From NCBI GenBank assembly GCA_914767715.1, contig OU612073.1, forward strand, positions 19,468,001 to 19,532,000: a stretch of 64,000 bases of DNA, given 5' to 3'. Source of the stretch: Membranipora membranacea. Taxonomy: Eukaryota > Bryozoa > Gymnolaemata > Cheilostomatida > Membraniporidae. The position numbers were made by a program, and so were the translations under genes. This document shows positions 54,434 through 64,000 of this stretch, piece by piece. Positions within the stretch are counted from its first letter, which is position 1, and each line of letters starts with the position of its first letter. Under the pieces are notes generated by a model. The model was given only the letters and a program-made list of their open reading frames with translations. It was not told the DNA's origin and ran no database searches.

Positions 54434-57400
54434 CAACTAATTACGTCATGTCCGCTATTTAAGTGGGACAGTATTGAATGCTATTGGCCTGTCTAGGTAG
54501 TATATTAAGTCTATGGGTCTCCCTTATTCAGTGCATTTCTCATGACGCAACAATATGGTGCAATCCGCTGTATGAAAAATGGTGATTCAATTATTAAAAA
54601 GTTAAGGCTTTGCCAAGCATTTTACTGAGTTAATTGCATCTGATCATTCCAGCAGGCAGACATTTGACCCAATGATTGAAAACACCGATGATTGTTCTTC
54701 GTTGTTGTTGTTCTTTGCTATCAATGGAATCATAGTATGGTGAACTCAAAAGCCATCTCAGCAGTCACCACAAGTCAAGGGACACACAAGCAAGTTGCCT
54801 TGACCCTTGTGTATCATATAGCACATCAGATCATTTGATCTTTAGAATTGTTTACCAGTGATTCTATAGAACAAGTTTGTTTCCCTGTTGGAGGTGGAGG
54901 GGTATTCAAAAATTGTCAAACATAGACCTATCAGTAAAGTCAATGTTATCAAATCATTTTGTACCTTATACATATCGTTAAAATTGGTCAGGGACTAAAA
55001 ACTGCAACATTCCTTCTGAAGCATTTTACTTGTCTGCGACTTCCTAATTTTTAAAACTGAATTAATAGAGAGCCAATAAAGTCCAGCTGCTAGTACTCAT
55101 AATTTGCAATTCGCACCCTATATCCTAGCCAGGCCAAGATGGTAAAACCGTTAAAATTATATATGTATGTATATGTTTCTTAAAACTCTTATATATCATT
55201 GTATAATGCATCATTGGCAACTTTGCAAAACCTTATAATTTGATTAGGGAGCTAACTAATATTTGGGAAATTTTAGTTCAGCAAATGGGTGGAATTTCAA
55301 ATCCAATGAAAGTTATCATCCGGTGGGCTAATCTCGGAGAGGCAGAGGGTGATGGGCCTTTAAACTTATCAGTTCTTTACCCTCATTTCATTTCAACTGC
55401 AATTGCTAAGCAACTTCTCTCCCACACCATTATTTAACCTCCATTTATACATGCATGCACAGATTGAAGCTATTGCGCCAAGGTGTCCCAAGTTTCTGAA
55501 CAGTTGGGCGGACAGTCTGTATTGGTTGGGCATAAATGAATGGAAAAAAAGTTCTTGATTGGTGGTCAGAAAAATTATTGGCTGATGGTAATTGCATGAG
55601 TGGCATTGGTGGACGGACCCTTTCGTTTTTGGACAGGCTCTTTGGACGGGGACTTTGGACGGATGGACTTGGCTGGACTCTGTTCAGTCAATGCCAGAGA
55701 GACAATCTCTTTTGCAAGCAGAACAAATTGTCTGCCTGCTTAATGATTGGCGGACAAACACCGACCAACAGCACAGAATTAGTAATGGGCATGTAATTAA
55801 TAGATGGGCGTGATCCGCATCACACCCATGCTACATCGATCCATGATGAAATTATACAACTTTGGATGTCGATTTCGATAAAAAGCTTGTGACCATAGAT
55901 ATTGTGATGGCAAAGTCTCGTTCCCGGCCTCGGTCTTGTGAGACTTGTCCCCTTGAGACAATGTCTTGTCTCTCCGAGACAGCCACTCTTGATAAATGTC
56001 GAGACATGTTCATTGTATTGCGAAGGCTATTTTGAATTCTGTGTGTATGACGCAGTGTATTGTTTTACTGATTTACTGGTAAACCTGTGGAAAGGTAAAG
56101 TGAATTAATTATATGTGTAAGAGAGAAAAACGAATGAGTATGCTACGAGAAATAGCTGGTGTGATGCTGACAAGCATCAAACAATGAAAAACTCTCTTGT
56201 TATAATTAATTCCTCAATTGAATGAACGGTTACGTCATTAACCAAAGGAAAAATGTACATGATTCTAAATAGTACATGAAGAAAAACTCACACATTATGA
56301 GCGGATATAATAGCGATCCAATATAATAATTATGAGCATAGGTGACCAGTCCTGTGTACATCAACTGTAAATAATAATTGATTATGAGGACATGTTTATA
56401 CATTGACAAGTTGCACACTACACATGAAGGAATGAATGTAAGGGATAACAATTCAACAACATAAGAAATATGAGATTTGTGTTGTGCTGTGTGTATGCAT
56501 GCACTGTAAAAAGAGTTGTAGAAAAATACACTTACAGGTTAACTGAGTGCTCTTAGCTGTGATGTAAACAGTATGCAAACTTGATGACTAGTGAATATTA
56601 TGATTTCTGTCACAGATAGGTTTGGTCTGCGTGACAAGATAAGAGGACTGCATTCTATTGTTAGAAATGTCAGATCAAGGGCTTATGGTCCATTTATAGA
56701 GTATTTAAATTGTATTATCTGCTAAAAATAGCGATAGAAATGTCCCTTGCACAAACTACAACACCGTTTACCGACCGCTAACGCCAGCGCTATCTAACAT
56801 CGTTACATTCATCATAAAAACTGTTTTATATTCCGGTTTTTGACATGGTTTTTGGGGTTTTTGAAACCAAAAAATCTAAAAACAGTGGACGATGCCAATA
56901 AAGTGGCGTGGCAGTTTTGAATTTTATCATCATTGATATAGGTCTCGTCGCGGTCTCGCCTCGAATTTTGTTGAGGTGTCGTCTTGTCTCGCCTAAATCT
57001 GAAAATTTGCCATTATAGATAGATTTGAATAACCCTATCTTCATCGACAGAAACTTTGAATGACTTTCTAAGACTGAGCATACAGTATTTTTCAAATTAA
57101 TTAAATCTCAATGCCTGCCCCTTTAGTCATGACTGGCCACTGCAATAAAGATAATATGTCTCATTCTCTGATTAACTTCAGATCCTCTTCTTTAACTGTC
57201 ATACTGTGACCTTATGACCTGACAGTGAATGTTCAGGTGAGTTTATATTGTGTTAGGGAAAGTTCTACAAAACATTGCCAGATTGTCACAGTTGAGATGA
57301 TATCCAGGAGTCAGCATTGTTGTAATAAAGACATTTTATATGTTGACATGACTAATGAACAAAGTATGATTCATTTGACACCTTTTTAAACCACCAGTCT

Positions 57401-58614
57401 GACTAAATTGCCTGTAAAATTGTTTCAGAATGAGAAAATCGTCATTCACTTGCAAACAAAATCATTGCAATGCTTCAATAAAGTTTAAAGCACAGTGGCG
57501 TTGTGTCATGAGGATTGCACCGAATTAGGGAGGACGCTTTCAATCCGGCAGCTTTAAGTCTAGGGTATTTATATGTTAATGGAATCAGGGAGGGTGGTAT
57601 CAGGGAAGGTGGGAGGGGGTATATCCCACCCTCGCTGGTGGTATCAACTTATATTTTTTGAAACCTTAGAATTGTTCCCCCTTGTACAAAGAAGGTACAA
57701 CTACCTACAATGAAATGTCATTGTGATGACTAAAGAGTATGAAAATTTCATTGAAGAATCTGCGCTACTATATATGGGTGGCCATTTAATGTAGGCTAGA
57801 CACAGGTGATGTCTGGTATTCTATAATTATAAACGAAAGACTGAGATTCTCTCAGCATACCAGCTATACACAGCTTGTATATGGTGCAATTCGGTTTCAT
57901 GCTCTATGCACTTGCACTTTCGCACCGTGCTCGCTGTCTACCAGGCGCCCTCCGGATCTTCGCCACTTTTACTGGGTATTGGTATGGGTCTGCCAACTCT
58001 CCCCTCCGACTCACTCGTTGTCAGTGATATAGATATTGATTGAATACAGGATTATATTTCGACTCTGCTTCAAAAGACTGATACAGTTGATTGAAAACAA
58101 ATGTTTCAATAATCTCACTCAATCCCCAACTAGAATATTTTAGTTCACATTTTCGTTTAAAATTCAGTTTGCCATACAAGATGTGCACCCTAAATTTTTG
58201 ACATTTCAGTTCATAGCCTGTCTGTGCAGCTTTTGTTTACAAAATAATTTTGACAAAAGTTCCTCAGGGATGACCACAACTAAATCCACCTATGTGTTAA
58301 AACAAGGACTTGTACAGGAATGAGTTGTAATAAATTATGAGAAAACCTTCCAACTCCTTTTCAAAGCTTTATTCTAATGGTAACAACCTTACACTCTTTT
58401 TCAGAAGATAAAGGAACAACAAAACCTTTTATGACTTGACTCTAACCTGAATATTTGAATACCTGAAACAGAATTTCACCCTCATGATAGCTCGTGATAG
58501 CTCATGCACTAGGTCTTATTTGACCGCCCTATTTAATGGGCCCCCTTAAGCTCGGCTTGTGTGGGGTTGTACCCTATACCCTTGCTCGCTGTTGACGGCT
58601 ACTATTTTTTCGAA
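54434..58614. other. Intergenic stretch, no gene recognised
   Basis: AT-rich sequence. A diverged repeat motif lies at 54868-54910 (see 46221-46262). GAGAC/GTCTC-rich patches occur at 55915-55985 and 56940-57000 in opposite orientation and may be ends of an element. Short open frames such as 55536-55796 have no family resemblance. Confidence 0.45.
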
Positions 58615-58740
58615 GAGGCAGAGGGGGATCTTTATAATGCATGCAAGCACACAGTAGACCTCCTGTATTTATGGTCCTGATCTGAACAGACCATTCACCA
58701 TCCATCCAACCATTCACCAAAACTTGATGGTTGACATATG
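58615..58740. repeat. Dispersed repeat, copy 2
   Basis: Diverged relative of 3975-4090: GGATCTTTATAATGCATG, then AGTAGACCTCC and TATTTATGGTCCTGATC. It is followed by CCATCCATCCAACC, whose complement also appears in the SINE-like region near 61500. Confidence 0.5.
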
Positions 58741-59869
58741 TTATAGTTTTTTTATCCCCGTTTGATTTATGGATTGGGGTTCTCAAGTGATGGCCAGCCG
58801 ATCGACCCAGTCATCATAACAGATGTAACACAACTCATACTTTTACTTCTGATCTGTATTCTGCTACTGTTTAATATACAATATATTTGCTCACACCAAA
58901 CAAATATAGATTTCTAAGACATTTTATGTAAAAACACGCTGCTGATTTAATTTCCTAGATAAAGTTGAGCAATAGTTGTTGTACTGAAAACAGGAATCGC
59001 TGACCTTGCGCGACAAAGTACTAACGGAGGCTTTTGTCAAACTGACATGGTTGGCCTTTTGTGACATAATGTATATATATTACAGTGGGAAATTTCCATT
59101 CAAGTAGCTTTTTTTAACCATTTTGCATTTTGAATTTTGGTTTTGGTCCACGTACGAGGAACGATCTCAGGAAAAAAAAAGGTCCTCGCTCTAGTTATCT
59201 GGTTGTGCTTGGAAAATTTAATCAAAGACATGTGTCCTTGATAAGTATTGGTGTTGGTTTTTTGCAACTGTTTCCATACTTCAAGTTATTGAGCAGAACT
59301 CTGATGATTTAGATCAAGTTTGATCCATCTACCTGCTTTTGGAGTTGCCAGTAGAAAGGGGGGGGGGGGGAGGGCAACTTCAAACGCAGGCAAATGGATC
59401 ATCATTAGGAGGTTTTTTTCATACATCATACCATCCTAGACAGGGTGCTTTTGAGAGTTCTGCCTTTATATCCTTTATAACGTCATTGCGTCATACTAAT
59501 TTTCCATGTCCAATTGAATAAAACTCTTAGTGACAGATCAGACATCATAAGAGAGGAGTTACCCAGTTGGTTTACAGAGCTGAGAAATCACAGTAGCTCG
59601 CTGACACAAGTAGGGGCGGGCAACTCCAAAATGTCCGATATACGGTAAGGGTGTACTCTGAATTTCCCTGAACTTTTGGGGAACAGAAAATTCTTTAGGT
59701 TTGGAGTCATTTCAGCTGGTGAGTCCGAATGACACACAGTTATAACATTGACGTCTGAACAGAGTGATAAATTTATTAAGCAGTCGATAGTCAATTTCTT
59801 TTTGTCATGAATTCGGCTCTGATATTTTGGCTAAAGTGTTGTCAACAGAACTGTTGGGATGTATGTCAT

Positions 59870-60430
59870 GCTTTACAGCTCAATTTAGTCAGGTCAGCAT
59901 ATATGCGGGTTTGAGTAGGGTATTCTTTACGTTCTTGAACCACATCTGAGCACCAGTCGGTGCGAACAGTCACTTAAGATATGAAGCCCTCACTCTTCAT
60001 CTCTTCTAGCTGCTTTTTGACTATCGGTAGTTGCGGCTGTGACACCTTGTACGGTACGTGTAACATGTTACATCTTCCCTGGATACAGCTGGATTCTGTT
60101 CGGCTAAGTGACGTTGTCTAAACCTGAAGAAAGAGCTGAAAAACACAAGGTGAAACTTCACAGATTTATATCATTTGAATCAACATTGTGTACATATTTG
60201 GTATTACATTGTATGAGACCCAGAGAAACACAATGCGCCTTCATTTAATAAGTTAGTACTAAGATGATCAACAACGTAGAATTTCACATCAATTGTTTTA
60301 TTGTCAACTCTGAGCTGCGCTTTTTTGAGACCTCCTACAGGTAAAAGCACACAACCTGCACCAAAGAGTTTCTTATCTGAAGGTTGTAGTTTAGTAAGCA
60401 GGACACAGACTCCTTTACCGAACAGTGTAT
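59870..60430 (-). pseudogene. Ty3/gypsy-type retrotransposon pol relic
   Basis: Reading leftward from 60430, the translation shows a linker block like KLFGAGCVLLPVGGLKKAQL then VDHLSTNLL, which resembles the end of a retropepsin domain. Further on, at about 60060-59876, there is the start of a gypsy reverse transcriptase: VPYKVSQPQLPIVKKQLEEM, then TDWCSDVV and ADLTKL. The two parts are separated by about 170 bases of decayed sequence, and the second contains an in-frame stop. No LTRs were identified. It is a dead copy. Confidence 0.72.
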
Positions 60431-61389
60431 ATTAATAATGATGACTGCAAAGGCTAGAGTCAGTGTATCGGGATAGCATAGCGAAACGGGCATGCAAAAT
60501 TATATCTCATTTATCGATCAGTATTTGTGTTCAATGGTCTATATTAAATAGATCGCAACACACAACCTGCCACGCACAACACACAGCTACTGATCAGCCA
60601 TGCCAAATTGGTCATTTTGTTTGGCCAATGCACCCTTATGACAGAAAAAGTTGGGACTCATTTTCACATCTTGTTCAAAAATAAAAAGTATGATGGAAAT
60701 TGTTTGGTCAATGCTGAATTTAGCTGACACGAGAAATGGCGCTGCGCAAAAGAATGGCTTCTACCGCAAAGAAGAGCAGAACAGCAGAATGACGTGTATT
60801 CAATGACAGCTGTACATATGACTGCTTGAGGGTACCAGTGCCAAACGGGATGTCATATTTAATGTGACACCGTTATCAAAGGTCAAAAACGCTACAATGC
60901 GAATTCATATTACTAAACAAAACATGCCAGCTCCTACAGTGACATGACAACAGATCTCTGAAAGTCTAGAGTGGAGACACTTCTAGCTGTTCGACAGCGA
61001 CAGCAGAGTATGATACGTGCTCCAAACAACCTGAACAAGAGTGCAACACAAGCTGGTGTAAAAATATCATACCTTCTCAACGTGGCATGTTGTAGTACAT
61101 TGTATCACTCACAAAATCGATTTAATGACTGAAATAGAAGAATTCAATACTGCTTGCAATAATGAATATTAGTTGAAAAATATGGAATACTGTGACTGTT
61201 TTTCCATACATGTATTATAGCAGCTACTGGGGTGAGGGATATTTATCAACATGTAAAAGTCAGGCATATTTTTAATTTTTTAAATTCTAGGAAGCCTTTT
61301 GATTAAATTGGTTGATTATAATAAGTTGTTATATCACTCGCCACATCACAAAGCATGGAAAGGCAAAATATTATTAGCCTTTGGGGCTA

Positions 61390-61485
61390 GGCCGCAATAT
61401 CTGCACCAGGTTGTTCACGACCTTCAACATTTGCATGCTAAAGGAACGGCGCCCTAACCAACTGAGCCACCTCCTACTCCTTTAT
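61390..61485 (-). mobile_element. tRNA-derived SINE head
   Basis: On the minus strand, GGAGGTGGCTCAGTTGGTTA (complement ending at 61472) has a perfect tRNA-type A box, TGGCTCAGTTGG (61458-61469). A degenerate B-box-like sequence, AGGTCGTGAACAACC, follows about 40 bases on. It does not fold into a full tRNA, so it is better read as the pol III head of a SINE. Confidence 0.6.
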
Positions 61486-61569
61486 GGGTGGAGAAATGAT
61501 GGATGGATGGTTGATGCAACAGAAGTGATTTGTGATGAGAAACATAAGACAGCATCTGTCTGTTACCAG

Positions 61570-62125
61570 AAGAAATGAGCAGCTTAGTGAGAATATCCAA
61601 AGTCAGTTGAATGACAGAGTAAAATATTTTGCTAATTTCAGCATTACACTTGACGAGTCTACAGACTTAGTCAACTCAGCTCAATGAGCCATCTTTGTCC
61701 GACGAGTAGACTTTGGTTTAAACATCACAGATGACCTCTTAGATTTATGCTCACTCAAACGAACCACCACGGGTCAGGATATACTTTATGCAGCTGTCAG
61801 TGCTATGAAGAGGAGGCAGATGAGTCTGGAGAAACTGATTTGACATTCATAGTTGATATGTTCAACCACCTCAATGAACTCTCAACAACAAACTACAAGG
61901 CGACAAACAGATTATTGCTGATATGGATCACCATGTTGGAGGATTTCATGGTAAATTACGAGTTTCGGAGAATCTCTTTGAAGAGACAATTGTCGATGAA
62001 GAGTGCTTCCCGACTCTAAGTAGAAGATCTGGCATTTCAGAGAGATGTGAGCGCTTTATTGAGAAGCTGAGAGCCCTCATAGAGAAGTTTGGGAAAAGGT
62101 TTGTTGATTTTAAGCATGTAACTTA
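61570..62125 (+). pseudogene. hAT-type (GTF2IRD2/SCAND3-like) transposase remnant
   Basis: One frame reads YFANFSITLDESTD, then a TGA at 61685, then AIFVRRVDFGLNITDDLL and SLKRTTTGQDILYA. After a stop and frameshifts, the homology continues with FIVDMFNHLNEL, then in another frame KLQGDKQIIADMDHHVGGF and FIEKLRALIEKF. The DESTD motif and the T-T-G-x-D-I block are typical of hAT-derived transposases and the domesticated GTF2IRD2/ZBED-like proteins. At least one stop and two frameshifts make it dead. Confidence 0.8.
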
Positions 62126-62434
62126 AATTACTGCAAGCCTATGGTTTTAGAGTTAATGCATAAATAATATGATAAAACTAATTCTTCACACTAAGCATGT
62201 TCAGATACATCAATTTGAGAATTCTCATTGTGTGATATAACACCACTCCAAACACACACAGATACGAGTAAATATATTTATCTTATTCAATATCATGATT
62301 GTGACTTCATTTTCTCCATCAGACTGTATAACAATACCAATCCTCTCGAAACCTTGTTCGGCCAAATGGCATATAGCCCAAAAAAACTGGCCAAATCCAA
62401 GAAAAGTTTGGACATGCATGCTTTAGATCATGGA

Positions 62435-62490
62435 TTATTACGTATTGGATTATTACGTATGTATTATTACGTATTGGTTATTACGTATTT
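62435..62490 (+). repeat. TATTACGTATTGG short tandem repeat
   Basis: Three to four imperfect copies of GGATTATTACGTATT and TATTACGTATTGG follow each other directly. It lies between the transposase remnant and the duplicated segment at 62592. Confidence 0.75.
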
Positions 62491-62591
62491 CATGCTAGAT
62501 AAGCTTTATAAATGTCAGTGCTGATAAATCGTTTGCTTAGGATCATAGGTGGCAGCGTGAGTTGACCATCAGTTTGTAGGGTACGGGTATT

Positions 62592-62782
62592 GTTATGTAG
62601 GGTACAGAATACAAATGGCAGTTTTTTAGATGACCAGCCAATATATGAAGGTGATGATAAGGTCGGGAAAGCAGATTTATGTGTTTGATCAACTGGGCTT
62701 AATTATCTTTCAGATCACATCTAATAATCAAATTTATCTTTCCGTGCATTGGGATGAAACTGCTTGTCTTTATGCCAAATAA
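62592..62782. repeat. Segment similar to D8C2 upstream region, copy 2
   Basis: Diverged copy of 49253-49440 in the same orientation (GTTATGTAGGGTACAGAATA through ATGCCAAATAA), with an insert of about 20 bases near 62665. No D8C exon was found next to it. Confidence 0.82.
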
Positions 62783-63818
62783 ACCTCATACTGCTTTTAA
62801 TTTTCAGAAGATTAAACTGTAATAAGAACTTGTTTTTCATTTCTTTATGGCTTATGCGCTGCCAAAGATTGTTGTGGGAAGGTGTTAAGATGTTTTTATT
62901 ATCCAAATATCAATCATCAACATTGCAGCTGGATGGTCATGCTGGCAGGGTATGCGACTTGATTAAGGGATGGTCAAGAATAATATAAGTAGTCAAATCA
63001 TGTGAGCTGACTACATCTGGTTCATATTGAGATGAATGATAATAACGAAATATGGTATAGATATATTAGCTGGTTGGGAAAAGTTTGTGAAGGCATTGAC
63101 TTTGAGTTATAAATGCAAAGTAATGCAGGATAATTTAGCCTTAGAGACTTTCTTGCTCTACGGGAGTTGGTGTTGGACAGCTGATGGGACATTATTTGTG
63201 AGGACATCCCACAAAATAAACCCTCTATTTGAGGCCTGCCGACAATGAACCATGATCAGGCAGAGATTTTTCAATAACGGAGAATGTAGCTTATTGAGAT
63301 CATTGCTTACGGTCATCTTTCACTAAATTTATACATGTTACATGTCACATCCCATTGTCTAAACAAGATATTTTTGTCTTTTACAATTTTGTCAACTATG
63401 TTGTTTGTCTCTCAGAAATGTGTCAGCTTTTGCCAGAGCCAAGTGTCTAAGTTAGAGGATTAAATTTAAAATAAAACTTTGTGATGCATGCTATCCTGAT
63501 TTTAACCTCTCACTACAAGTTATTGCGGACTAATAATCAGGTTTACAGGTGTGTGTGAAGCAGCACTACTGAACCTGTTTTTTGCTGAACTCTGGGTACA
63601 CCATTGTTACCAGAAAAACAATACAGAAAGAATCGCAGTTTAAGCTAAGAGTCATACTTAGTTTCAAGCATGACTGCAAAATCTAAGCACCACACATAAA
63701 AAGCCATATGAAGATTCGTTGAGTTTAGTAAATTGTCAAACAATAACTTTATTGTGTCATAAAACTGAAAGATTTTAACCCTCCTCACTTTTACAATACT
63801 GAATAGCGTTTTATTGTA
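62783..63818. other. Intergenic stretch before the lectin exon
   Basis: AT-rich with short open frames on both strands (for example 63036-63248 plus) that match nothing I recognise. AATAAA-type hexamers on the minus strand near 63746 and at 63810-63815 probably serve the lectin gene. Confidence 0.45.
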
Positions 63819-64000
63819 TTACAAATATTTTTGACAGATAACATGTTTTTCATCTGAGCAGGGCTGGTCATCCCAGCTGACTTTCGTATCCTCCTTTCTC
63901 CATAAGCAAGCACACTGGTTATAAGTGTGACCAGAATCTGGCATTCCTCTTGCCCAGTGCCCATTAGTCATAGCTCGCTCAGCTGTGTTAGCGTCTTGCA
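63819..64000 (-). CDS. C-type lectin, C-terminal exon (partial at window end)
   Basis: From the window edge the minus strand reads a single frame to TAA (63819-63821). It has the C-terminal signature of a C-type lectin-like domain: HWARGMPDSG, NQCACLW, VSWDDQPCSDEKHVICQK. The last conserved cysteines, the WDD-x2-C block and the ICQ end are in place, as in carbohydrate-binding lectins. A WND-type calcium motif is represented by WDD; the long-loop EPN/QPD motif would be upstream, outside the window or altered here. Upstream exons lie beyond 64000. AATAAA follows the stop by three bases. Confidence 0.78.
   Translation of the reverse strand, partial: QDANTAERAMTNGHWARGMPDSGHTYNQCACLWRKEDTKVSWDDQPCSDEKHVICQKYL

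Noticed and set aside
55536-55813. Two overlapping plus-strand frames rich in Trp and Gly
   Set aside because: Composition follows a GGACGG-rich patch; no homology or splice context.
61390-61485. Possible tRNA gene on the minus strand
   Set aside because: The A box is good, but no acceptor stem or proper B box and T arm can be formed; a SINE head is the better reading.

Overview
The window is nuclear DNA of an animal. It is AT-rich, and its genes are split by many short GT-AG introns that join in phase. The protein set is metazoan: TFIIB, a type II membrane neprilysin-like M13 peptidase, the Mediator kinase CDK8, the mitochondrial AFG1-like ATPase, secreted proteins with the uromodulin/GP2-type eight-cysteine (D8C) domain, and a C-type lectin tail. 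I cannot name the species. The intron density and gene content fit a non-vertebrate, possibly early-branching animal such as a sponge, cnidarian or placozoan.

Layout. 0.8-5.9 kb: TFIIB (+), first exon uncertain. 5.9-10.5 kb: mostly empty. 10.5-21.1 kb: neprilysin-like peptidase (+), 17 certain exons plus one probable upstream exon. 24.2-30.2 kb: CDK8 (+), 11 exons, complete. 31.2-34.7 kb: unrecognised 324-residue protein (-), tail-to-tail with CDK8. 35.6-43.8 kb: AFG1L (+), head-to-head with the previous gene. 39.2-40.3 kb: a complete two-exon D8C gene (-) nested in AFG1L intron 6. 46.8-49.2 kb: its paralogue (-), with a 17-unit Pro-Ser-Thr-Thr mucin-like spacer. 49.2-63.8 kb: gene-poor and rich in transposon relics (LINE reverse transcriptase, Ty3/gypsy pol, hAT-type transposase, tRNA-derived SINE, several large foldbacks). 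63.8-64.0 kb: last exon of a C-type lectin (-), running off the window.

The genes do not form a pathway. TFIIB and CDK8 both act in RNA polymerase II initiation, but proximity here is probably chance. The D8C pair is a local duplication: same strand, same exon plan, same intron phase.

The most unusual signal is at splice junctions. CDK8 exon 7 has 35-bp tandem copies of its own 3' splice site before it and 21-bp tandem copies of its 5' splice site after it. The same kind of array precedes exon 3 of the peptidase gene, and a 20-bp duplication covers the acceptor of TFIIB exon 5. Other points of interest are a compact near-perfect hairpin in an intron at 33.6 kb, a GC-AG intron in CDK8, and a 121-bp-arm palindrome at 54.1 kb with almost no mismatches.
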